Virus record (IMG/VR): IMGVR_UViG_3300025383_000118 | Coordinates: 1 to 22,136 of that record | Length of the DNA stretch: 22,136 bases | Source of the DNA: a virus | Strand: one strand, 5' to 3' | Part shown: positions 9,301 to 19,600 of the stretch, one piece after another | Layout of the letters: each line of letters begins with the position of its first letter | Numbering within the stretch: the stretch's first letter is position 1 | Notes under the pieces: model-generated | Told to the model about the DNA's origin: nothing | Seen by the model: the letters and a program-made list of their open reading frames with translations, nothing else | The model's database searches: none | Translations under genes and position numbers: made by a program

Positions 9301-9927
9301 ACTGCAAATAATGTAAATCTAGGTTTTATTAAATCTGTTCAAGATGATGTAACCATTATTTTAACATCTAATACTACTTCAAATACAACATCAAATACAT
9401 ATTATAAATCTATTCTTGAAGATTTACTATTAGATCCAGGCAATTCTTCTATCATTATTAAAGATTCAGTATTTACCGCATGGGGAAATATTGCTTATGC
9501 AACTGGAACAGCAGGAACAAATGCGATAAATATAACATCAACAACTGAAGCATATTGGGTAATCGATACTCGCTGGGCTTATGAATATTATCCAATATAT
9601 AACGGCTTAGGTATAGCACTAGATGTTTTAATATATGCTGGTGATACAGTTAGAATAGGTTCTAATACAGCAGTATCACAAGATTTAAAAGTAACGTATG
9701 TTGATTATGCTAATAATTTAGTATATCTTAACGGAAACTTAACAAATAATCCAGATGGAGAAACACCTGACACAAGTTTGATATCTGTATACAGACCGTG
9801 GATATCAGCAAATTCTAATGCTTTTGAAATATACGGTCCATTAGGAACACAATATACAACATACTTGACTACTGAAATAGGTCAAGGAATAACAACAGAA
9901 TCAGAAAGCTTTATTTTAATAAATTAG
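6373..9927 (+). CDS. 7: gp7-like baseplate wedge protein with the conserved region split by a large insertion
   Basis: An 1184-residue protein. Residues about 10-120 resemble the part of T4 gp7 that lies in its C-terminal half: FVLFVQAYYEWMEQTGNA, a helical segment, then KGTPAAYKFLFRVLYNSD (residues 103-120; T4 has KG..ASYKFLFKVLYN). A second gp7-like landmark occurs only at residues about 803-835, YELTVDKEIAKYRNTLLGLL followed by HPTGTQVLG. Between them are about 680 residues rich in Asn, Thr, Ser and Gly, including several GxGY beta modules (residues about 497-625). Downstream is a 'GRITANTGSNTVIGTGTAF' motif at 947-965 and beta-rich sequence to the end. The large N-terminal portion of T4 gp7 is not recognisable. 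It probably joins gp6, gp8 and gp10-type proteins at the wedge vertex. The ATG overlaps the gp6 stop and has no visible Shine-Dalgarno, so coupled initiation is likely. Confidence 0.75.
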   Translation: MIPNNQKTSLLVPYQLPAYIRDDPAYANFVLFVQAYYEWMEQTGNAIDASKNLLNYKDVDKTTAEFIQYFQNEFLPYFPPPSEWTATNQANVIKLAKQMYLSKGTPAAYKFLFRVLYNSDIDLFDTQDLVIKASSGEWYVPTYLQILPPLTSNTAYVGGYDDNWLNTNNLKVFGETSLASAIIEICEPQYPIVNGKTANTFFDIPAQKPIEYLKLYISNIERNFISGENITVLYANNVPAYFPTALNLIDPNTGSPAASDGHLHARLIGRIDSITIDSRQGYQGLYYVGANTTTGYKGDPVVFLNEIGVNIPPLAELGGYYYPARAYVSTVTPGSATNINVPNGGYGFTDGNTSNNFYSTLSIPNSQLVATVGSVNTLNPELVSFISNNSIYTLASNTNAKLGITVTSLTNKTYTVNTGINWGFANVAISNGSTSLANAFTFLTYNTYPLLTASLTSSTALLPNPIPPVAAQSLYVTDATNTLANTTYDGNISNLGILAPIQILNGGSNYGNSNTVLIVGGTGYGAYANISVNSAGSIVSAYYTYPSNNNPDQYPLGGLGYLPTNLPTVQINTSSGSGASLSIPGILGQGASLALSSGTAGRIISFNVEGHGSSYIDTPPVSLKVQDIFVTSTYQSASNYYTLPSDDYYNLNAGTAYADYAFKVTQNTNNYSANVDTLVYVGTLRANAIYTDVYRLRVYDYTTKPTANLFLNYPSSANSSQSNTLQMSALASQIQNLYDTTSGFILNDSRYDTVNGLITYGDGNALAKAKFSPAANNDLGHYISDIGFSSGSQVTQSLKFNTYTYELTVDKEIAKYRNTLLGLLHPTGTQVLGRYNVSSNTSFNLSTSDEVATGTTLYHYTSLLSSSATISGSFDNPASNVISFNNLYGANLGSFIFANDIVSLVTPQGLNVSSLVVSVSPDSVEDLLNETAPSEDLFTEVDGIAQGRITANTGSNTVIGTGTAFTNQMLPYTTLTTANNVNLGFIKSVQDDVTIILTSNTTSNTTSNTYYKSILEDLLLDPGNSSIIIKDSVFTAWGNIAYATGTAGTNAINITSTTEAYWVIDTRWAYEYYPIYNGLGIALDVLIYAGDTVRIGSNTAVSQDLKVTYVDYANNLVYLNGNLTNNPDGETPDTSLISVYRPWISANSNAFEIYGPLGTQYTTYLTTEIGQGITTESESFILIN
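7873..8248 (+). repeat. GxGY beta modules in the gp7-like protein
   Basis: Residues about 501-625 contain degenerate copies of the module seen in gp6. Landmarks are IQILNGGSNYGNSNTVLIVG with GTGYGAYANISV, then GSIVSAYY. Further on are LPTVQINTSSGSGASLSI and ISFNVEGHGSSYIDTPPVSL. Spacing is more variable than in gp6 or gp8, so exact copy borders are uncertain. An earlier stretch (near residues 265-370) has similar Gly/Tyr spacing and may be a further, weaker copy. Confidence 0.6.
9364..9402 (+). repeat. short TTSN tandem repeat
   Basis: Within the gp7-like gene the sequence encodes SNTTSNTTSNT, a near-perfect 12-base repeat of the form aat-ac(t/a)-ac(t/a)-tca. It looks like a low-complexity linker between the GTGTAF-motif domain and the C-terminal beta region, and could arise by slippage. 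Confidence 0.6.
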
Positions 9928-9935
9928 GGTAAAAC

Positions 9936-12128
9936 ATGGCAACGACATCAGTAAAAATATCACAATTACCAGTATTAAATATATTGGAAGCAAATACCGC
10001 AAACCTGTTATTGGTAGGCGTTGATGTTTTAACGGCGACAACTTATCAGCTTACTGGCACAACTCTTGCTAATGGCCTCTACTCAAACAATCCTTTAGTT
10101 GTTGGTAATAATATACTTTTACTTTCAAATACAGTTGGACAATTTTCAGGTAATGATGCTAATTTTATTCAAGTTAATTTACAAAACTTTAGCCCAAATG
10201 GTGCCTCAGATTTAGTTCTTACTACAGATGACGGAACAAACTCAAATTCATATATTGATGTAGGTATTAACAATTCAAAATGGAATTCTGCATTATTTGG
10301 ACAATCATCACAATATGCTTATGATGGTTATGTAATTGTTCAAGGTCCTGGTCCTAACAATTATGGTAATTTAGTTATAGGTACAGCAGTTTCTGGTGCT
10401 AATCTAGTATTTGCTGTTGGTGGTCAATTATCAAATAATATTGTGGCTGTCATGACCGCTAATTCTTTAGTGATGAATACAGGTTCATATATTACTTTTG
10501 CTGATGGTTCACAACAAGCAACTTCACCATTATCTGGTCGTTTAGCAAATGCAGTTATCTATTCTAACGCATCAGGTAATTTATCAAATACATCTAGTTT
10601 ACAGTTTATATCAAGTAACAATACATTAATTGTTGCAGGTAATACAAACTCAAGTAATATCACCACAAATAACATTACTCTCACATACATCACAGGTAAT
10701 GTTTTACCAACAGCATCGAATACATGGGCACTAGGTTCTGCAAACAATAGATGGGGTTCTTTATGGTTAGGTGCTAACACTTTACATATGTTAGACCAAA
10801 TCACAGGAAATGATGCAGTCATTTATGTTGCTAATAACACACTATATTTACAAAATGCAGCTACCGTTACTGTAGGTAATGTTGCTATTCAAGCAAATGG
10901 AACAATTATATCACCTAATCTATTATTGACAGGTAATTTAATTTGTAATACCACAAACTCTATTATTTACGGTTCTACAATATATTTAACTTCAAATAAT
11001 GCAAACAATCAAGGCGCATTAGTTGTTAATAACTCAACATTCTCATCTAATGTATCGGCTGTTCGTATTGATGGATCTGCAGGATTTGCAGCACAACAAA
11101 CAACCGCTAACGGTACAATGTTACAAATTATTGGTAAAGATGGATTACCATCAAGAACACTTATTGATTCTTACGGAACAGGTGCATACGGTCTAATAGC
11201 AGGTCGTACCGCAAGAGGTACAGCTGCATCACCAACATCACCACAGTCTGGTGATTTATTATTCAGAATTGTAGGTAACGGATATGGTACTACAGGATAT
11301 ACTATATCTGGCGGCGCAGCTATCGACTTTGTTACAATTGATAATTATTCAGATACAGCAAAAGGTTCTTTAATTAATGTTACAGCGGCTATAGTAGGAA
11401 CAAATACTAGAGTTACTGCTGCTACGTTCTCTGCAGCTAACACAACATTTGCTAATACAGTTATATTATCTTCTGGTAATTCTAGTGTTGTACCATTAAA
11501 ATATCAACCTGGAAATATTGCAATCACCGCACAAACAGGTTCACATGAGTATGACGGTAATACATATTACTTCACACCTAATGATGCAGAACGTGGTGTT
11601 GTTCCTGCACAACAACATTACATAGCTAATACTAACTTTGTTCTTGGTGCTAATACTTCTTCTCAAAGTTTATTTGGTTACGGTGTATCAACATCATCTA
11701 ATAGACGATACGCTTACAAAATACAAGCAGTTATACAAAAAGTAGGTAACGGTGCAAATGCGCCAACAGTTGCATACGGTCTTGCTGGTACCGCTGTATT
11801 GGGTGCTCATCAATATCAAGTAGTAAGTGCTACGGCAACTTCACAAACTACACCAACAACAACCAATACTCTAATGTCAAACTATATAACTACAGGTTTC
11901 TCAACACCAGTTGTTGCTACATCTGCATTTGTAGTATCTACTGGTTATATGACAATAGAAATTTGGGGTTATGTTGATGTGGTAACAGGTGGTACAATTA
12001 TACCACAAATTACTTTCTCTGCTGCTCCAACAACATCAGCCTATACACAAGCATTATCAAGTATGAGAATTTGGCCAATACAAACAGCATTAGCAAATAC
12101 TATTGTTGGTAATTGGTCAGCAGGTTAA
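9936..12128 (+). CDS. fibre-like virion structural protein between gp7 and gp8
   Basis: A 730-residue Asn/Thr/Ser/Gly-rich protein. The N-terminus (TSVKISQLPVLNILEANTAN, then VDVLTATTYQLTGTTLANGL) fits the 'KISQLP...T..tyk.t...L' segment that begins many marine myovirus fibre or decoration proteins. The middle has beta-prism-like repeats, including LPTASNTWALGSANNRWGSL followed by WLGANTLHML, a motif I associate with tail fibre shafts. Residues about 533-560 carry SHEYDGNTYYFTPNDAERGV, a phage adhesin motif often preceding a C-terminal beta sandwich, which here fills residues about 560-730. The likely role is a trimeric baseplate-attached fibre or decoration, perhaps for host contact. AGGG at 9926-9929, overlapping the gp7 TAG stop, is six bases before the ATG. 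No T4 counterpart occupies this position. Confidence 0.7.
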   Translation: MATTSVKISQLPVLNILEANTANLLLVGVDVLTATTYQLTGTTLANGLYSNNPLVVGNNILLLSNTVGQFSGNDANFIQVNLQNFSPNGASDLVLTTDDGTNSNSYIDVGINNSKWNSALFGQSSQYAYDGYVIVQGPGPNNYGNLVIGTAVSGANLVFAVGGQLSNNIVAVMTANSLVMNTGSYITFADGSQQATSPLSGRLANAVIYSNASGNLSNTSSLQFISSNNTLIVAGNTNSSNITTNNITLTYITGNVLPTASNTWALGSANNRWGSLWLGANTLHMLDQITGNDAVIYVANNTLYLQNAATVTVGNVAIQANGTIISPNLLLTGNLICNTTNSIIYGSTIYLTSNNANNQGALVVNNSTFSSNVSAVRIDGSAGFAAQQTTANGTMLQIIGKDGLPSRTLIDSYGTGAYGLIAGRTARGTAASPTSPQSGDLLFRIVGNGYGTTGYTISGGAAIDFVTIDNYSDTAKGSLINVTAAIVGTNTRVTAATFSAANTTFANTVILSSGNSSVVPLKYQPGNIAITAQTGSHEYDGNTYYFTPNDAERGVVPAQQHYIANTNFVLGANTSSQSLFGYGVSTSSNRRYAYKIQAVIQKVGNGANAPTVAYGLAGTAVLGAHQYQVVSATATSQTTPTTTNTLMSNYITTGFSTPVVATSAFVVSTGYMTIEIWGYVDVVTGGTIIPQITFSAAPTTSAYTQALSSMRIWPIQTALANTIVGNWSAG

Positions 12129-12135
12129 TTTTAGA

Positions 12136-12144
12136 GAATAAATA
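12136..12144 (+). promoter_or_regulatory. candidate T4-type late promoter element (GAATAAATA)
   Basis: The 20-base gap before the gp8-like gene contains GAATAAATA, four bases before the ATG. It has the same AATAAATA octamer and the same spacing as the element before gp25. A looser TAATAAATT occurs at 9917-9925 before the fibre-like gene. The recurrence is suggestive, but the closeness to the start codon and the AT-rich background argue for caution. Confidence 0.25.
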
Positions 12145-12148
12145 AAAC

Positions 12149-13657
12149 ATGGCATCTAAAGCGATATTACCTTATTATTCAAAAGTAGCTCAAGTAGCGC
12201 AAGATTATTACGCACCTACTGCTATTCTACAAGGATCTATTTCAGAATATACACCAAACGGTATTCCTGTTGCAACTCTTTATGTATTTTTATCTCGTGT
12301 TGATCCGTGGGCTAACGGCGAATTCCAACCAGATACTCCTGAGCAAACACAATCATACATAAAATCTGTTTATAAAAATATGATTGTTGCTAAAAAAGTC
12401 CAACAAATAGACGTTGCTGGTGTAATAGCTAGAGTTGATTGGACATATGGTACAGTTTACGACTTCTATCAAGATAATGTTGATATGTTAGCTCTTGATG
12501 CATTTGGCGGTAATGTATATAACTTTTATGTAAAAAACAAATACAATCAATATTGGAAATGTTTATGGAATAATGGTGGAGGAACAGCAAGAGATGAACC
12601 CTATTTTACTCCTGCAACCTATGGACAAAACAACAACATTTATACAAGTAATATTGATGGCTATAAATGGAAATATATGTTTACCGTCAATACTGGTGAT
12701 GCTAATAAATTTCAAGACTCTGTATGGTCTCCAGTAGCTTTAGGAGCTGTATCCACATCAACAACACCTAATCCTTTACAACCAATTAATCCAAGTCTTC
12801 CTGTAGGATATGGTGGTGTTGAAGTCATTAATGTTACAAATTCTGGACATAGTTATGGTTTAGGAAATACATATCTTCATATTTCTGGTGACGGCACCGG
12901 ATTAGATGCTACAGCCTATATTTACGTACCAACAGGCGAAATTGTAGATATAGTAGTTAATAATCCAGGACAAAATTATACTTGGGCTAATATAACAATT
13001 TATGTTAATGATGGTGGTACCGCTAACGGCGCTACAGCGATTGCTCCTATATCTCCAACAGCTGGTCATGGTTCTGATCCAAGTTCAGAATTAGGTTGCC
13101 ACAATTTCATGATTACTTCAAAATTTGAGGGGTCTGATATAAATGGTGTTGTACCAACAAATATTGAATATAGACAACTAGGTGTTCTTATTAATCCATC
13201 TGCTAACGATACGTTACAAATTATCAATGAAGTACCACAATACTTTCCAGCAAATAGTGACATATATACTGTGTATACTCAAATACCTGTTATACCTGGT
13301 TCTGGATCTTTTATAAATGATGAGATAATATTTCAAGGAGCTTCAAACTTATCTGACGCTGAAAATTTAGTATATGCTAACACATTAGGTACAACATCAT
13401 CTGGATTTATTGGTACAGTTCTTAATTTTGATTCTACAAATAACGTAATTAACGTCATAAATACAGTAGGAACGGTTTCACCAAGCTTGCCTGTTTATGG
13501 TTCAACATCAGGTACAATTAGAACAGTATCGCCAAATGGTGCTACATTACCTGTAATTATACCATTTTCTGGATATATTTCATATATTGAAAATAGAACA
13601 GGTATTACAAGAAGTGCAGACGGCATCGAACAATTTAAAATTGTATTAGGATATTAA
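12149..13657 (+). CDS. 8: gp8-like baseplate wedge protein with inserted GxGY module
   Basis: A 502-residue protein; T4 gp8 is 334. N-terminal landmarks follow gp8: YVFLSRVDPWANGEF (T4: ITFGRSEPW), a VDWTYGTVYDFY segment (T4: RRDWGDTRYPDPY), NQYWKCLWNNGGG, and then DGYKWKYMFTV (T4: DGYVWEYLFEI). After an insertion at residues about 223-300, homology resumes with NIEYRQLGVLINPSANDT (T4: KGFRQISIITNP). It ends with SGYISYIENRTGITRSADGI and EQFKIVLGY, which parallels the T4 ending with MIYMENRPPI. gp8 dimers bridge wedge components at the baseplate edge. Residues about 340-450 are also expanded, with beta-rich sequence including GSFINDEIIFQG. Shine-Dalgarno complementarity is weak (AGAG at 12133-12136). 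Confidence 0.88.
   Translation: MASKAILPYYSKVAQVAQDYYAPTAILQGSISEYTPNGIPVATLYVFLSRVDPWANGEFQPDTPEQTQSYIKSVYKNMIVAKKVQQIDVAGVIARVDWTYGTVYDFYQDNVDMLALDAFGGNVYNFYVKNKYNQYWKCLWNNGGGTARDEPYFTPATYGQNNNIYTSNIDGYKWKYMFTVNTGDANKFQDSVWSPVALGAVSTSTTPNPLQPINPSLPVGYGGVEVINVTNSGHSYGLGNTYLHISGDGTGLDATAYIYVPTGEIVDIVVNNPGQNYTWANITIYVNDGGTANGATAIAPISPTAGHGSDPSSELGCHNFMITSKFEGSDINGVVPTNIEYRQLGVLINPSANDTLQIINEVPQYFPANSDIYTVYTQIPVIPGSGSFINDEIIFQGASNLSDAENLVYANTLGTTSSGFIGTVLNFDSTNNVINVINTVGTVSPSLPVYGSTSGTIRTVSPNGATLPVIIPFSGYISYIENRTGITRSADGIEQFKIVLGY
12815..13050 (+). repeat. GxGY beta module in the gp8-like protein, two copies
   Basis: Residues about 223-300 contain two tandem copies like those in gp6. The first is VEVINVTNSGHSYGLGNTYL then HISGDGTGLDATAYIYV. 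The second is IVDIVVNNPGQNYTWANITI then YVNDGGTANGATAIAPI. The module falls exactly where the gp8 homologue is longer than T4 gp8, so it reads as an inserted domain. Confidence 0.8.
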
Positions 13658-13665
13658 GGAAAAAA

Positions 13666-16600
13666 ATGGCACAAAATTTTAATCAAGCACCATACTATGA
13701 TGATTTCGATCCAGCAAAAAACTACCACCGTATTTTGTTTAAGCCTGGTTATGCTATTCAATCTCGTGAATTAACTCAATCACAAACAATATTACAAAAT
13801 CAAGTATCATCATTTGCCGATAATATCTTTGCTCAAAATTCACCTGTTACTGGCGGTAAAGTAACTACAAATTTAAATTGCTATTATTTAAAATTAAATC
13901 CTACAGACATATCAAATAGCCCCATTATAGCATCTAAATTTTTAGGTGCAATTATTACAGATGCGGTTGGCGATATTGCTTCAAATACAGCAACAGTATC
14001 CGCTAAAGTTATTTCAACAGCAGAGGCTACACAAACCGATCCACCAACATTAATTATTTCATATCTTTCTGGTAGTCAATTTACTGACGGTTCTATAATT
14101 TATGGTGGTAGTCAATATGCTACAACTTCTGGAACCTCTGGCGGTTCTACTTGCACAGGACAATCATCTACTGCATCTATATCAAAAGGTGTATTTTATG
14201 TTGTGAATGGTTATAATGTATCACAATCTACATCATTACAATATTCTATTGGTAACTTTGTTCAAGTAAATCCACAAACAATCATTCTTGACAAATATGA
14301 TAATATTCCAAATGTTCGTCTAGGTTTACAAATAACAGAAAATATTGTTAATTCAACACAAGATAGTAGCTTACTTGATCCTGCTCTTAAATCATCAAAC
14401 TATAAAGCGCCTGGTGCTGATAGATATCAAATTACTTTGACATTAACAACATATCCTTTAACATTAGGTGATGATACTGGTTTTATCGAATTAGCTAGAA
14501 TTGTAAATGGTCAAATTGTTAAGCAAGTTAATGGATCAGTTTATTCAGTTATTGATGATTACTTTGCTAAACGAGATTATGAAACTAACGGTGATTATAT
14601 TGTTAGTGATTTCAGATTGACGCCTGTAGCTAACACAGCAAACTCTGCATTATATGATTTAAATATTGGTAAAGGTGTTGCATATATTCGTGGTTATAGA
14701 GTAGAAAATCAATCACAAATTACCTTAACTTCTGATAGAGCAAGAAATACTGCTTCAATAGGTACAAACACAGTTCTTGTAGATTATGGTAACTATTATG
14801 TTGTTGATACTGCTAACGGTGTTTTTGATGTTGATTCAGTACCTGCTGTAGATTTCCATTCGGTTGGCGCAGCTAGCGTTAATACTGCTAACGCAAACAT
14901 ATACAATTCAACACTAATTGGTTCTGGTTTTATCAGAGGACTATCATACGTTCAATCAGGTGCAAATACTGCCAATACGGCTGCATACATCTATAAAGCA
15001 TTCGTTCACGATATTAATACAAATACATTATCAGGTACAGTTGCTTCTGCTACGCCTACAACTATTACTTTTACTGATTCAGCTAACGTATTTTCATCAA
15101 CTGCTAATGCTTACTATGGCGCTATTTTAACAATCACTGGTGGTACTGATGGACCTCCAAACTATGCTTCAGACACAAGAACAATTGTAAACTACAACGG
15201 TGCAACAAGAACGGCAACAGTAACACCAGCGTTTACTGTTACTCCAGATTCTACAAGTACCTTCTCGATTTCATTTAAACCAGATTATATCAACTCTATC
15301 GTTCAAAGAAATGGTTTTGGTACAAACACATTAACTGCTAACGTAAATATCAACACACTACAAGGTAAAGTTGGTGGTGCATATTACGGAGCTACAGTAT
15401 TACAAAATGCTGGACAACCTGAATTAGTATTCCCTGTTGGTCAATCATATGTTGCTTCTGTAACAGGTTCAAGTTATTTTTCAACACAAACATTTAGAAA
15501 TCAAGCATTTAACAGTTCAACCAAAATCTTGACATTGAATATACCAAATTCATCATACATTAGTTTTAATGGTACCGTTGGATCAACATATTCTGGTGAT
15601 GCTTTTAAAAACTTGTTTACAGTTGTATCAAATCAAACTGGACAAATTTTAGATTTTACATCAACGGCAAACGGTTCAGCAACACTAATATCCGCTACAC
15701 AACTTCAAATTACTTTAGGTTCAGGAACAGCATACTCAGCATCTATTCATGCTAACGTCAATGTTATAGCTTCAACATTTGTTGCAACAGCTGATTCTGC
15801 TAGAAAAACAAAAACATTAGCTGGTGGAAATTATACTGCAACTGCTAACACAACAGTTCTAGCATATACTGCTATTTCTGGTGTATCTAATACAACTTAT
15901 AGCTCAGATGGCACTAATCCAACTGGCCAAGTTTATATCTCTGCTAGTGGTATTTCTAGAAATGCTATGTCATTATATGTTAATGATGTTCAAAACATTG
16001 TAGCAATTTATGACACAGGAAGTTCTTCTGTAGTTCCTACAACAGGTCAATCATTAAGCTTATATACAAATATAACAAATAGTTTCTTTTTGAATAGTGG
16101 TCAAAAAGATAATTTCTATGACCATTCATCAATACAATTATATCCTGGTGTTCCTTTACCTGGTGGTAATATTATTGTTGTATTTAATTACTATAAACAT
16201 ACCGGTGCCGACGGATATTTTAGTGTTACTTCTTATCCAAACTATTCTACTATTCCAACATATACCGCTAAAGATGGTGTAACATATCAATTAAGAGATT
16301 GTTTAGACTTTAGACCTACAAGAAAAAATGGTCAAGCATCTTATATTTGGGAGTATCAAACTGGTACATCACAAACACAAGGTGTAGAAATACCAAATAA
16401 CTTAACAAACTTTAATAGTGCTTATTCATATTACTTAGCAAGAAAAGATTTATTAGTATTAACAAAAGACAATCTATTTTCTTTTGTCAGAGGAACACCT
16501 TCTGTTAATCCTATTTTCCCTAAAGAACCTAACGGTGCTTTAGTTCTTGCTAACATATCACTTGATCCATACACTTCAATAATTGGTACAGAAGGTGATA

Positions 16601-19600
16601 TTTTAACACCAGCTAACTTATCATTACAAAAAGTTATTCATAAGCGTTGGGCTAAATCAGATATTTCAGATTTACAAACACAAGTTAATAATCTTGAATA
16701 TTATACAACATTAAGTATTCTTGAACAAAATGCAAATGCATTGCAAGTTCCTGATGTTAATGGTTTAAATAGATTTAAAAATGGTATTCTTGTGGATGAC
16801 TTTAGTTCATTTGGTGTTGCTAGAACAGATGATCCAAGTTATGCTGCTAACATTAATATTAGAGCACAACAATTATCACCAGTAACATTCGTTGATAATT
16901 TCCAACTACAAAATCCTTTAGTTCTTGCTAGTTATGGAACATTACAAAATACTCCAACTAACGGCTATGCTATTTCCAGCATTTCAGGTACACAAACAAA
17001 TATCTTTACGTTACCTTATACAACCGCTAATCTTGTTTCACAACCTTTAGCAAGTAATACTATTTCAGTAAATCCATTCTCCGTTATTGTTCAAGAAGGT
17101 GTAGCAAGAATTACTCCTCCAATGGATAATTGGGTAACATGGCAAGAGTCTCCAGCATTATTAACAAATGATCCTAATAGTCAATTCTCACAAGTTCCTG
17201 CTACAGGATTAAATGTAATTCACGCTGGCGATTATCAATCATTGATTGGTGTTAGAAATACAACACCAACAAACAAACAAGGAACGTCAGCCAACTCATC
17301 AATTTATTCTGGCCAAACAAAAGTTTTAACACAATCGCCAAGCACCTCATCAACAGCATTAGCTGTAAATAATGGTTATGTTACAAACGTAGCAGTATTG
17401 CCATACATTAGACCACAAGAACTTATTATTCGTGCTAAAAATATGTTGGTGAATACTCCTGTCCAATGTTGGTTTGACGGTCAAAGCGTTAATCAATACA
17501 TGACTGCACCAAACACAATTGAATTAACAAAAGTTGTTGGTACATTTAATGAAGATGATATTGTTGGTTTCTATCAAGCAGGTGTAGGTTTCTTCCCTAT
17601 CGCTAGAGTAGTATCATTACATAATTATCCAAATACATCTAATACTAGATTGTATATTGCTGATTTAATTACCTTACCATCAACAGTTCCTACAAATTAT
17701 CTAATCAATGCCACATATAATGAAAATGGCCAGTATGTGGTTGGTTCAAATACAGCATCTGCAAATGTAGTATTCAATGCAAATTCTATTGTATCTATTC
17801 ATAATTCTGGTTCAGTTACAGGTATCGGTTCTTACGGTGTAACTGGCGGTACAATACAAACATTTAAAGCACCAAGAAATTCTGCATACTGTGATTTCTT
17901 AAACTTCTATGGTATTTGGGGTGATAATAATGCTTCAGCGTCATTTAATCCTCAAACTAATGGTTTATCTTTCACATTCTACGCTAGTGCAGCTGGAACA
18001 TATCTCTTAACTGGTTCTGCTGACAATTCTGCAACAGTTTATATTGATGGAACATCTCAATTAACAATACCAGGATTTGGCACAACATACACAAAATCTA
18101 TTACTCTTACCGCAGGTACACATACTGTTTCATGGAATGCGACAAATACTGGCGGCCCCGCTGCGTTTGGTTTAACAATTCAAAACTCAGCGAAGAATGT
18201 TGTTTGGGATACATTAACGCCTTCACAAATATCTACAAGTAATAATTCATCACAACTGTTACCTGGCGGCGGCGCATATTATACATCAGCGACAACATTC
18301 TCATTAGACACTAATGCATCGACTGTAACTGGTTTCTATAATGGTTCAACAATCAATATTAAATCAACTTACATTTATGGTTATAACTATGGCGCATTAT
18401 ATATTCCACCATATCCACCATTGTCTGGTGATTCTGACGCTGCTAATCTAAGCAGATATAACGCTGATAAAGCAGCTTATCTTGCTACGGCTACACAAAC
18501 ATTCTATGGTGGTAATTCAAATCCAATTCTTCTTGCTGCTACTCAAACATTTAGTGGTACAGTATTGGCATATGACGGATCGACAAGAACAGTTACACTA
18601 GCAAGTTCTTCATTAAATCCTGGCACAACATCAACTGTTAATGTGTCATTAGGAGTAAATTCACAATACAAATCAATCAATTCACAATACTCAATATCTG
18701 GAATCAATTATTCTGTTGCTGGTGCAATCAAAGCCGGAACAGGAAACTTCCAATTATCGACAGATGAAAGTGGTCAATTCCTTGGAATATTCCAAGTTCC
18801 AGGTTCAGTATTCTTTATTGGTGAAAGAGTATTCAGAGTAGACAATAGATTACAATATGGTGTAGCAACAGATCCAGGTTCAGCAACAACTTGGGCTGAA
18901 GCAACATTCTATGCTAATGCTTTAACATCAACAACACAACGAGTAGATTTCTCTCCATCAGTAGATTCTTCAGTTAAACATATTGCACCTATTGATAACG
19001 ATAATTCTGTAAAACAAAATTCAACAAATAATGATAAGAATAAACGTGATCCATTAGCTCAATCATTTATTATCGATAAGAGTAAATATCCTAATGGAGT
19101 ATTTTTAAGTTCTATTAAGTTATTCTTTGCTTCAAAACCAACATCACAAAATATACCAATTCAATTATCAATTTGTGGTACAATTAATGGATATCCTAAT
19201 GGACAAATATTAGACCATTCTACAGTCACATTACAACCACAACAAGTTAATGTATCTGCATCACCTAGTGCATCTAATTCAGCTACATGGACAACATTCA
19301 CATTTGATGCTCCTGTATATGTTCAACCTGATACATTGTATGCTATAATTTTAAAATCAAATGCAGTTGATTACTATGTGTATCTTGGTGAACAAAATGC
19401 TAAAGCAATATCTTCTACAGGTGTAACAAAAATTGGTGCAGCACCATATGTTGGATCATTATTTGAATCACAAAATTCAATTACATGGACTGCTGACCAA
19501 ACCAGAGATTTAATGTTTATCATTGATAAATGTGTATTTGATACAACAAAAACTCCTTCAATTCCATTTATAACACCAATTAATTTACCACATAGAAAAT

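Noticed and set aside
6373-9927. A frameshift or gene fusion in the gp7-like gene
   Set aside because: The frame is continuous and the amino-acid composition is uniform; inserted modules explain the unusual length without a sequencing error.
3435-13263. Minus-strand open frames at 3435-3707, 4978-5169, 6720-7031, 7443-7712, 10559-10822 and 13066-13263
   Set aside because: Each lies wholly inside a well-supported + strand structural gene, lacks a recognisable domain and mirrors the sense coding composition.
1967-16282. Short + strand frames at 1967-2170, 14918-15130 and 16097-16282
   Set aside because: They are out-of-frame shadows inside the gp27-like and giant genes, rich in Leu/Ile/His from frame-shifted AT-rich codons, with no ribosome binding site.
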